Of a stretch of DNA of 64,000 nt, positions 1 to 10,700 are shown one piece after another (the first letter of the stretch is position 1; each line of letters begins with the position of its first letter). Source of the DNA: Archegozetes longisetosus (taxonomy: Eukaryota > Arthropoda > Arachnida > Sarcoptiformes > Trhypochthoniidae). The notes below the pieces were generated by a model that had not been told where the DNA came from, made no database searches, and saw nothing but the letters and a program-made list of their open reading frames with translations. The DNA lies in NCBI GenBank assembly GCA_018873245.2, contig JAEMBT020000005.1:3520001-3584000 (forward strand), read 5' to 3'. The translations under genes were made by a program, and so were the position numbers.

Positions 1-76
1 TCCATGCAAGTTCGAATTTGTTCAATACGATGATTGCGAACTTGAAAATCCATGGAAGGAGAGTTTCAAACAATTG
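1..76 (+). CDS. FBXO11: FBXO11 exon (first in window)
   Basis: The frame starts with the last base of a split codon and continues [11 protein letters not shown] to [11 protein letters not shown], then a GTAAGA donor at 77. It joins in phase 0 to [12 protein letters not shown] at 256. The true start of this exon is outside the window. Confidence 0.9.
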
Positions 77-3000
77 GTAAGACAGCTGTTGATCCTTTTA
101 TTTATACATTTTCGAATAGTTAAGTGAAAAATTAAAGATGAACACAAGAAGCATACAAACAGAGCTCATAAGAAAACAAGACAAAACAATATCAATTATT
201 GATTTTCAGTAGTAGTCGTGAAAGGAGAGAGTAATAATTGATTTTGTTTATTCAGTATCGCGGCGTTCATGTGAGACCTGGATATCAGGAGCAATTGGAA
301 GCCAATCCAGAACGATATAAAGGTCGAAATATAACATATTTTGATACTATAGAACAAGCATTTACTTATTCAGAAGAGTTAGAAAATTCGCTAATATTTA
401 TTCACACGGGCTGTTATAAGCCTGAATACCTCATTATTGATTCGAGTGTTGCTCTCATAGGAGCGGGTAAGCAGTGCTCAGACAAATTCAATCGATTCAT
501 CTTCTCATTCACTTTTTCTATTCTAATTTATCGACCTATAGCTCCCGGAAATATAGCCGAAAATGTTATTTTAGAGAAGGAAACCGAATCTACGATCACA
601 TTCGTAGAGGGGGCTCGAGATGCATATTTAGGTTATGTATCACTTAAGTTTTCACCTGATGTCACTTCTTCTGTGCCACACCATAAACATTACTGCCTTG
701 AAATCAATGATAACTGTTCCCCGACTGTTGATCATTGTGTTATTCGTAGTACTTCTGTTGTTGGCGCTGCTGTTTGTGTCAGCGGTACTGGTGCTGAGCC
801 AGTGATCAAGAATTGCGATATAAGCGATTGCGAAAATGTTGGCCTTTATGTAACAGATTATGCCCAAGGAATCTATGAAGAGAACGAGATCAGCAGAAAC
901 GCTTTGGCAGGAGTTTGGGTGAAAAACCATGCAAATCCCATTATGCGTAGAAATCACATACACCATGGAAGAGATGTCGGAGTTTTCACTTTTGATAACG
1001 GTTTGGGATACTTCGAAGCCAACGACATTCATAATAATAGAATCGCGGGCTTTGAGGTGAAAGCTGGCGCTAATCCGACTGTTGTTCGATGTGAGATACA
1101 TCACGGACAGACCGGAGGCATATATGTTCACGAATCAGGCAGGGGACAGTTCATCGAAAATAGAATTCATTCGAATAATTTCGCCGGAGTTTGGATTACA
1201 TCTCAAAGTAATCCAACTATTCGACGGAATGAAATCTATAACGGACACCAGGGGGGCGTCTATATATTTGGTGAGGGAAGAGGTCTTATTGAGCACAATA
1301 ATATTTATGGCAATGCATTGGCTGGCATTCAAATTCGGACATCTAGTGATCCGATAGTTAGATATAACAAAATACATCACGGACAACACGGAGGCATTTA
1401 TGTTCACGAGAAAGGTCAGGGACTTATCGAAGAGAATGAAGTGTATGCCAACACTTTAGCTGGAGTGTGGATCACTACTGGAAGTACTCCTGTTCTGCGT
1501 AGAAATCGTATTCATAGCGGAAAACAAGTTGGAGTCTATTTCTATGATAATGGACACGGGAGACTTGAAGAAAATGATATTTTCAATCATTTATATTCAG
1601 GCGTTCAAATACGTACAGGAAGTAATCCAGTTATTCGTAGAAATAAGATATGGGGTGGTCAGAACGGAGGAGTTCTGGTCTACAACGGAGGTTTGGGAAT
1701 GTTAGAACAAAATGAAATTTTTGATAACGCAATGGCAGGCGTTTGGATTAAGACTGATAGTAATCCTACATTAAGACGTAATAAGATATATGATGGGCGC
1801 GATGGAGGCGTTTGTATTTTTAACGGCGGAAAAGGGATCTTAGAAGAGAATGATATATTCCGTAACGCTCAAGCAGGTGTCTTAATTAGCACTCAAAGTC
1901 ATCCCGTTCTCAGACGTAATCGTATTTTTGATGGTTTGGCCGCCGGCGTCGAGATTACTAACAATGCTACCGCAACATTAGAGTACAATCAAATATTCAA
2001 TAATCGGTTCGGTGGCCTCTGTTTGGCCAGTGGTGTTCAGCCTATTCTCAAAGGAAATAAAATCTATGATAACCACAATGCAGTTGAGAAGGCTGTTAAT
2101 AGTGGTCAGTGCCTCTACAAGATATCAAGTTATACGAGCTTTCCTATGCATGACTTCTATAGGTACGCAACACATCGCTTACTTGTTTTCCATTACTTAT
2201 CTCTTATTCATTATTTGACTGCTTAGGTGTCGCACTTGTAATACTACTGATCGAAATGCAATTTGTGTTAATTGCATCAAAACATGTCATAGTGGTCACG
2301 ACGTTGAGTTCATCAGACATGACAGGTATTTAAAATAGCTGATTTTGTGCTGTTTTGAGGCTACCTTGTTCTGCTTTGCTATATATTCTCTGAATTATGA
2401 TCTCAATTCAGATTTTGTGAGATATGAAATTGAGGTTAGACTCTAAATGCTACTAATAAGCTTTGATTTGCATATTTTTTTCATTTTTGGTTAGAATTGA
2501 TGATTAACGAGGAGAAAATTTAATCGTTTTAACAATATAGCTGAATGCACGTACTTATTATACCTTTATAGTGAGACATAAGTTATATCCATGAAATTAA
2601 TGAGTTTACTAAATGTATAGTTCAAAGAATACCATTTTGTTGGTAATAAACAATTGAAAAAGTGAAAGAAATTCAATTTCAATTTACTTTATATCTATAC
2701 GAGCAGTAATTTTTAGCCACAAAAGCTATATAAAACCTAGCAGTTTTATATATGGCCATTAGTGTTGAACAATAAAAATGATTTATTAAAAGTTGATTAT
2801 AGATTAATATGATGGTAGATCTGATAATAAATATAATAATTTCTTATCAAAATTGTAGTTTTTTTTATGAAATCACAAAAGAGTTATATTTTAGGTCAGC
2901 TCTAGTTGGGTTTAGGGTTAGATTGAGTGAAGCATTCCTGAAACAGAGCATTTAAATCATTTAGAAGATATAAACTATGAATAGAAGTTAGAATTTTATT

Positions 3001-3202
3001 ACTATATAGTAGGCCTCAATTCCAGCTTTTTATTACTTTCTTCACTTAAATAATTGATAATCTGAATCAAAGGTTCTTTTGCGACTGTGGCGCTGGAACT
3101 CTGAGCAATCAGTGCCAACTTCAAGGAGAGCCGACTCAAGACACGGACACTCTGTACGACTCTGCGGCGCCCATGGAATCACATACCCTCATGGTCAACT
3201 GA
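1..3202 (+). CDS. FBXO11: FBXO11, F-box only protein 11 (3' part, five exons)
   Basis: FBXO11 is the substrate receptor of an SCF (SKP1-CUL1-F-box) ubiquitin ligase in nucleus and cytoplasm. Coding exons are 1-76, 256-466, 542-2162, 2227-2325 and 3073-3202, joined by introns of 179, 75, 64 and 747 bp, all GT-AG. The visible protein is 711 residues ending at TGA 3200-3202. Residues 9-25 carry the [11 protein letters not shown] block. About twenty parallel beta-helix (PbH1) repeats of about 23 residues follow, with the recurring NxI...AGVWI/GGIYV pattern. The C-terminus (about 637-690) is a UBR-type zinc finger: [30 protein letters not shown], then [14 protein letters not shown]. The order and near-complete identity of these blocks to animal FBXO11 make the call firm. 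The F-box lies upstream of the window, so the gene is cut at its 5' end. No frameshift or missing repeat is apparent. Confidence 0.97.
256..466 (+). CDS. FBXO11: FBXO11 exon
   Basis: The acceptor TTCAG ends at 255 and the donor GTAAGC begins at 467. The exon encodes [11 protein letters not shown] through ALIGA. Reading through the following 75 bp stays open by chance, but the 22 extra residues break the conserved GAAPGN block, so the intron is preferred. Confidence 0.92.
542..2162 (+). CDS. FBXO11: FBXO11 exon: beta-helix repeat region
   Basis: This large exon of 1621 nt begins after acceptor CCTATAG and ends AG before donor GTACGC. It encodes nearly all PbH1 repeats, including blocks such as [12 protein letters not shown]-like and [12 protein letters not shown], and ends at [13 protein letters not shown]. 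The codon for that last arginine is split with the next exon. Confidence 0.97.
2227..2325 (+). CDS. FBXO11: FBXO11 exon: first half of UBR zinc finger
   Basis: The acceptor GCTTAG ends at 2226 and the donor GTATTT starts at 2326. It encodes [20 protein letters not shown] and the following [11 protein letters not shown], supplying the first set of zinc ligands. It is too short and stop-limited to appear as a long ORF. Confidence 0.95.
3073..3202 (+). CDS. FBXO11: FBXO11 last coding exon
   Basis: The acceptor ATCAAAG ends at 3072. It encodes [14 protein letters not shown] (second half of the UBR finger), then [19 protein letters not shown] and a stop at 3200-3202. The GC content is visibly higher than in the flanking DNA. 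No canonical AATAAA is seen within a few hundred bases; the first one noticed is at 3970-3975, so the 3' end is undetermined. Confidence 0.94.
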
Positions 3203-4072
3203 TGGTCAAATCACTTCGTCCGATGACCTGATTTAATGAAATTTAGACTAAACTTGAATTACACCTAAAACTAATGGTTAATGTAGGAAATCATATCTTA
3301 TCAAAAGCTTAATTGATATATTAGTCCATATATTGCCAAAAATGAAATACTGCTTAATTTCGAACCTCTTAGCGAATGCCAATTTTGATTTTTAGTAATT
3401 GTAAATATAATATAATTTTTTGTCAGTATTTTTTCTTATTCACCTTTTTCTATAGCGCACCACTTAATGTTGACTTTCCGGTGCAATCATAACAACTTTA
3501 ACAAAAGCAAACAATTAGTACATAATAACATAACTCTTCTTTTCGTGGTATAAGGAATGGGGTTTCTATAGATCATGTGCCAAAATTCAAATTTATTCAA
3601 TCACCACACAATGTATCTAAATTGACATAAATCCTGAATTTTCAAATTGAAAATGTTTTACCAATAATTTTACGGATTGACACAATATGTTAGGCATTTA
3701 TTGTACAAAACTTGCCATTTCTTATTTGTCTTGAAATGACTGGTGCTTTGAAGACGATTGCACAGTAGATAATTGGGTACTTTTTCCACATTAACTTATA
3801 CCATACCATACATGATATGAATACCCCCTTCTATAGTGCAATTTCAAATTCACTTATGTATAACTTTAATCATGTTTATATTTGCACAATATATCCAATT
3901 TGATATAATCAACGCGTAATGGTCTCAACTAAATAATAACAAACAAATGCCACTCAATATAAATATATAAATAAATATTATATAATAAGTTATAAATAAT
4001 AAATCAAATTTCCATAAAACGAAGTGTCTTTTAATCTTGTTTTTCGTTTTCTTTTTCTCTAAATGCACACAG

Positions 4073-4300
4073 GCGTCAGTCGATTTAGTGAGAATCCTTA
4101 TCTGGAGCTCAATTTATTGGGTTTCATTCAAATGTTGGTCATTAGGCTCGTCTAGAATGAGACCGAATATTACTTTTCTCCAAATAATCGTTAGCTTTAT
4201 CGATAGGATTGCAATATACCGGTGTATGACTAGCATCTGTATCCCTTTAACGACAAGATTTAATTAGTAGATCAAGAAAGGTCATTTTTTTAATCACGAC
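4073..4300 (+). pseudogene. Degenerate coding-like island
   Basis: A pyrimidine-rich tract and CACACAG acceptor-like site end at 4072. The frame beginning GTC at 4075 reads VSRFSENPYLELNLLGF and onward for about 27 codons to a TAG. It then continues with protein-like stretches (NETEYYFSPNNR, NIPVYD, HLYPFNDKI) separated by further TAG/TAA stops up to about 4300. GC content is above the surroundings. I do not recognise the family. It could be a dead exon, a retrocopy fragment or chance. Confidence 0.25.
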
Positions 4301-6620
4301 TCATCTTCTTTCTCTCTATATGTTCTTTATTGGAATGGGTTTGTGGAGGAGAAGCAAATTTTACTTAACGAGCTTTAATTATTATAAATACTCATTAAAC
4401 TAATCCTATCATAAAAATCGTAGATCATAAGGGTTGATGAAAAATTGATAAAACTCTAGTTAAAGACTTTTTTATGTTAAGTAGTCTTATCGAATGAATA
4501 GATATTTAACTAGATTTTCTGATATCAATCCAAATTCAGTTGGTTGTTAAACATAGCTTAAATCGGAGAGACTTTAAGTAAAATTGACATATTCAAATTT
4601 GATGATATCTACTGAACAGGAATATGGAAGAATCTTTAGTGGAAGAGAAAGTCAAGTTGTCCGTTCAAATAAGCTTAGGAACTTGTCAAGCTGGCTGATA
4701 TGAAAGGCGACTTCGCAATCTAATTTACCTTTATTTATGTCAAACATTGCAACATTTTATATAGCAACTTCGCCAAGCCTTACTCATAATCGACAAAATA
4801 AAGTCGAGTATCTCAAAAACTACTTTATAACTGAAATTCTTGTTTATATTCATGTTCAGCTCATGTCACAGAATGCGAATATATGTGGGGCCTTAGAAAC
4901 CTCTGACCGCGTATAGTCTATCGGACCCGATTCGCTTACTCTCAAATCGAAATGTATGGGATGAGCAGTATTTTGAATTAAATTATTCTTTAAAATACGT
5001 GACCTATTTTTCAAGTGTCACTTTAATTGTTGATTGCAGATTGTATTGTGCGTGCAATTCGCTTTTTGAGAATAAAGCAACTCAGGATTTAGGTAATTCT
5101 GTACAATAGTTGAATGTTATATATTAGAAAAGTATATTTTAACGATGCCGTACAGATTAAGTGAAAAGCATGGGATAATTATTCTAGAATAAATTCTGGA
5201 ATTTATATGTACAAAATTCATTCCGAATTTTCATAAACTCATATTTAACGCCTTTAAATCCTTTGATCGCCATGTAATCCCGTATAATGCATATTTTCAG
5301 ATATATACTTTTTGAAAGTTCACAAGTCTCAAAGCTTAATGCGACAAAAGTTTTATGTGTTTAGTATAAAAATTTCCAAAATACTATACTTATGCAAAAT
5401 AAGACTTACTGGCGAGAAAATAAGATCAAAATTTCTCTTCATATCGATCGACCTGAATAAGGGAATCAGATGTTTAAAACTTATAGTTTAAAACTACTAA
5501 CATTATCCAACTCTGAAATTCAGATCACTACTATTATAAGAAGAAACTGAAAATTTATTATCCAAATAGAAATATTGCAAAAGTAGGTGAAATCTAATGA
5601 CTTAAAATTGAGTTAAATTAGTGTTTCAACTTGTATTCTTCTCAATGACTTGAAGTTGAACTTAAGTTTTCACATTCTAGCTATTCATCAATTCTCTGAT
5701 GTACACTTTAGGAAACCTAAACATTAAAATAATTTCTTGATTTATCATGAGGTCCATAAAACGAAGTAAAACATGAAACCAATTTTGTAGAAGTTGGAAA
5801 GTGTTTTGGGAAGCATTGAACTATTTGATCGTCGAAAGAATTTGCAGAGAAAGTATGTTAAATATTAAAGAAGAAGAAGAATCTTTACTGCAACAACTCT
5901 GAAGGCCATTAGATTTAGAACTGTATAAATTATTTATCTGCTCTTTTGGAACTTATCAGTTAATCAAAGGTATGATAATATTGCGCAAGCAGTAGAGGTC
6001 GCGATCAGACTCGAAGAATAGGAGTTAGGCAACTTTCAGATCAATTGATTGATAGAATTTGAAAAAGTTGGTGACTTAACAAAAAAATCGAATGATTGCA
6101 TTTGTTGGGATCGTCTTATAAGATATTCTGCTGTCCTTTCCGTAATACATTTATTGAACGCATTTTTACTTAAGCTAATGGCAAATAGTGTTAGCATAAA
6201 CTTAAGCCAATTTGACAGCTTTTTTGCACTAACAATAATTTCTTCAGACTTTAATTTCTGTTCAAATGATTGGAAACTGAATTATTTCTGAATGACTTTA
6301 GCATAGGACCAAATTTTATGATTACTAACAATATTACAATCACTTTAATTAAAATAAATCATTGAATTTTTAATTCTGTAAAGTTTTCAAATATATTAGT
6401 GTTTGTGTGAATCAATAGATAACAAAATGTCATTTCAGCAGTCGATTCATTCTCAGACTCTTGTATGATAACAGAAGAGAACATTTTGTTATTTTATTTT
6501 AAGAGATTTCACTACTACTAGAGAGATGAATATGAACTTGACTTACAAAACGGAACAGAGATTTTAGTTATGATTTTCAGATTGTATTTTCAAAGAGACT
6601 TAAGTGATTTCGGAATAATA

Positions 6621-6698
6621 AGTGAGGCTACAAACTAATATATTCAGGATATATAGTAAGTGAGGCTACGAACTAATGTATATTTAGGATATATAGTA
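6621..6698. repeat. Tandem duplication, two units of 38-40 bp
   Basis: The unit AGTGAGGCTACRAACTAAT...GGATATATAGTA occurs at 6621-6658 and again at 6659-6698, with a 2-base length difference and a few substitutions. Confidence 0.85.
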
Positions 6699-7413
6699 AG
6701 ATAGAGAAGCATAAAATGAAATATTTAGCAATAGTAGAACAAATAGATAACTATTTTTTCTGAATGTACAGTACAATAAATATAGGATTATGCATAACAA
6801 TAGTTTATAATTTTACAATTGATAGCAACTATATGTTTTCTCTACACCTTTATAACAATATAGTTTATATATTTTTATAACAATACAATTTATATTAATC
6901 ACAATTCTTAATTCATTTGCTTAACTCCTTGTTTGCAATAACTATCACTGCTTATCATAGCTATAGAATCGTTGAAGAGCTACAGCTCGAACCAATCTGA
7001 CGACAACCGTCTACAAAGTATTACAGCTAAGGTTCTGTTTGGTGTGATTATTGTTTCGATAGTGTTTAACGTGTTAGAATTTAGAGTTAACAAAATAGAT
7101 ATTAGTCCTAAATTATTGCTGAGAAAGTGATGGTGTGGAGTAGAAGCAAATTTGTTCTATCTTAAAGTTATAGGGAGAACCGAAACTGTAATACTCATGG
7201 CTCAAATACTGATACGCTCTATAGAGTACAGCCTAAAAACGCCAACACATTTACGTCACACGAAATATAAATTAAATTCAGTCATCAACCGAATGATCGA
7301 AAATTCAAATATATCCAAGAGAATTAGAAGTAAGGAATAGATATTTTTAGATATTAAAATAGTTTTGAAGTGGAAAATTATTATTTAGATTATAAAAATG
7401 AATGCGGAGCGCA

Positions 7414-7419
7414 TTTATT
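7414..7419 (-). promoter_or_regulatory. Candidate poly(A) signal of prohormone-4
   Basis: AATAAA on the minus strand, about 137 bases past the stop codon of the neuropeptide gene. It is the first canonical hexamer I found downstream. Confidence 0.4.
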
Positions 7420-7555
7420 CGATAACTGTTTTGTTAAAATACTAATCAATTTATAGCTGTTAGGGAAAAACTGATAGTTGCTATCATCAATTCATTTACA
7501 ATTAAACCTGATATTAAGTTATAAATTGGGAGGTTATTCAACACTAATTGCTGTT

Positions 7556-7749
7556 TTAGTCCATGAATCCAGTGCTCACTAACTTATCGAGAAAAAGTTT
7601 CAAGTCTGCCAATTCCGTATCTCTGATACCAAGCGATTTAAGTAGACTCAAATCACCCGATTCTACAGCCATAAAGACATTTCTGAGATGCTCCAAATCG
7701 CTTCTCATCAAATGAAGAGCTTTTCCAAAATCTTCTAATGTCTCGCTTT
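7556..7749 (-). CDS. Prohormone-4: Prohormone-4 exon 5 (C-terminus)
   Basis: The exon has 194 nt including TAA at 7556-7558. The acceptor is TGCCTACAG. It encodes SETLEDFGKALHLMRSDLEH, then VFMAVESGDLSLLKSLGI and LFLDKLVSTGFMD. This is the long conserved C-terminal block of the family. Confidence 0.96.
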
Positions 7750-10700
7750 CTGTAGGCAAAAATTTATTATTATTGAAGGCTTATAGGAAAACAGAGATAA
7801 AAAGAGCTAAATTCGTGTCAATTGGTGCTGATCCGACCTGATAGAGCGACGGCCACTTTATGAGATCCTCCAAGAGGTGCCAACGCGTCTCTGGCTTTGT
7901 TACCGAAAAGTTTTTCAAGATAATTAGGTCCATGATTTGCTAGTAATGTCTGTAGAAAATTGGCTGTTTCTTCAACGGGTGGTCGTTTAGCTGGCAAGAC
8001 AAAACAAATCGATTGCAATGTTTTTATCAATGGTAAATGTCAACAAATTCTTATAGATTTGATGCATATTCCTAGAAAAAGCAACTAATACTAATGCATA
8101 GCAGTCATAAGCAGCAATTTATTATTCATGGCTTTGCTATAAACTAACTTAATTATTATGCAATGAACAGCACTAGTACTAATGTAACGTGTATTGTGCT
8201 GCATCAAATTTTAGTTTAATTTTCTACGCTTTACCCACATCTGCGCCCCCATTTGTTATTGCTCTTTCATATGCGGTGTTTTTCATGCACATTACTAATT
8301 AAACTTCTAAAAAATTAATCCATTAACCGGTAGAATGTATTAGAAAAATTCGTCAAACAGAAAAAGTTTCACAAATTCAATGAATATAAATTTTTGGTTG
8401 GACTTCGGTTGACGCAGGCTTCAGGTTTAAGCTCTTGTACTGTTGCCATATAATTTTATTGTACACCTGGCGCGCTATACGCGTCATTTCCGTTACCTAA
8501 CTCATCTAAGCCAAATATACTATCAATGTCAGTATTTAGGTTAGGTTAGGTAAGGAGATGGCACGCATAGTGCGATAGATGTATGAGAGAATTGTACTGT
8601 AACCACATAAGTACCTAATACCCGAGCCCTTCATGAACCATTAACCGAAGTACGACCAATTCTCTAAACAGATTCAGGCACCTGATAACATTAGTCTTTA
8701 ATCTTTATTCAGTCAATTCACGGACCTTTATTACAGGTCTATTGACGTCATGGGCGCGAATGATACAGATACAATTGGATGATCACAACTGAATTATAAT
8801 CAAACATTATTAAAGTGGTGTTATTATGTATTCAAAATAATACCCAAAACACACATCTGCCAATTTAAATTCTTGTCCTATCATTTCCCGAAATTTCATT
8901 TGCTAGAAATTCATTAGGTTTAGTATTTTAATTTTGTGAGGATATTTAGATCAAAGTGAATAATTTATTCAACTTAGTAAGACCATTTTTCATCTAATTG
9001 AATGTTCAAGAGGCAATAAACACTTTTTATTATTATCAATATTTAATTCAGGTAATTGAAGAAATACCAAATGAGATACCATAGAGTTTATACCTGTAGG
9101 TTTGACTGGAATTAAATTCCGATAAGATAGAATTTGGACAAGATTAAATCTTATTACTTTATGCATTCTTGTACTAGATTAATACAAGATATCTCATACA
9201 AAATGAAATTGGTTCTGCAAATATGAAAAGTTTTCAGTTATATTTGAATCGATTCAAGTGATTTGCTTATACTGCTTCAACGAAAAATTTCAATTATCTT
9301 GATTTTTTAGTCTCAAAGTTCATACAAAAGGGTATAAGTTACTAAAAATATTGAGCTAAATGAATTATTTTGATTCTTGCCGTTACATATTAATACAGGA
9401 AAAGTCAAAATATTTACACATAGAGAGAATACAATAAAACTTGCCACTTAAAACCTCAACTTCAAATATTTTGAATCAATTGTTTTTCATGAAATGAGTT
9501 AAATTTACTTTAATTGAAACAAAAAAGTTAATTGATTAGTGGTGTGTTAAATAAGATTTTAATTAACTCTTTAAATCAACTTGAAATTAAATGTTGACTT
9601 CTATATGAAATCCAATTGACTAAACAGTTAATGAGTTCTATGTAGGGTTGTAATGCCCTCATATTATGTAGATATGAGGATACTTTGACTTTTACAGTAT
9701 TCTACTTTCAAAATAGCTCAATATATTCAGGAGCATTAAAGCTTAAAAACATTTTGTGTCTGTTATGCTCGTGTGGCTTATATGATAGGTGCAAACCTCT
9801 CAGTGGTAATAAAGGTGAAAAGTCTGTATCCAGGCATTCGTATTTTAAGACACAATTAAGAACCAAATTGTCAATGAGAAGTTAAATCTTGAGTTAAGGA
9901 TAGATTCAAAATGATAGCTTTTGTAGTGGAAACGTCAAAGAATAGAACTATATAAAGAGATTCAGTGACGAACAAAGCAAATTATTCATAGAAGTTGCCA
10001 AATGCATCAATTGATGCGATTCACTTGAAGTCTTTTATATTATTTACTCTTTGTCCATAACTTAGAGCTTTGATAGAAGATTAAACCAAAGCCAAGCGGA
10101 CTACAGATGTAACATAACTTTGAGAGGCATAAGGAAACATCGAATACAAACTATTCGAGACTTTTAGCACAATTCACTGTTGATTACTGATTGTGTAACA
10201 CCACGAAATCCATTGAAACAATTAACTGCTCAATATAAGAGCAGTCAGGTGTCCAATAGTAGTCGGTTCAGTTTAATAACTTGTTAGGATAACTGGAAAC
10301 TTAATTATTGCTAAAACCGAGTAACTAAGATCATCTTTTTGAATGATCTGAACAAAGATGTTTGATTGAATAAAATTCAAGAATATGAGCATCAATTTAG
10401 ATAACGAAACTAATTTTGAATTAGTTCAAGCATGACTACATGATAAACTAAAGAGACTTTTCATCAAAATAAACAGTAAAGCAGGAGTTAAGCCTCAAAT
10501 TAATATCCAATACTTGTTCACTAATGATCTGAAAAGATTATTCCCCGAGAGGCAAAAGTAAACATTTTTCTAAGAATAAAAGACTAAAAGTGAAAAACGC
10601 TTTAAATAAAAAAGCTGAGATGATAGAACTTTTTTTAATTGTCAATCATTCTTGAATTTCGCTATATGCTATTGAATTTTGAGTTTATGCTGCTTTTTAC

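Larger units (their letters stand above)
3203..7555. other. Convergent intergenic region FBXO11 / prohormone-4
   Basis: The two neighbouring genes converge here and their 3' UTRs must lie at the edges. Apart from the degenerate island at 4073-4300 and a 38-40 bp tandem duplication at 6621-6698, I see only AT-rich sequence with no supportable exon. Confidence 0.5.

Noticed and set aside
467-541. Open read-through between FBXO11 exons, giving 22 extra residues
   Set aside because: It breaks the conserved ALIGAAPGN block, and both GTAAGC and CCTATAG splice sites are present.
652-1131. 159-codon open frame on the minus strand
   Set aside because: It is the antisense shadow of the FBXO11 beta-helix exon; repeat periodicity keeps the other frames open. 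The same applies to 1135-1407 (-), 1082-1357 (+) and 2012-2218 (+).
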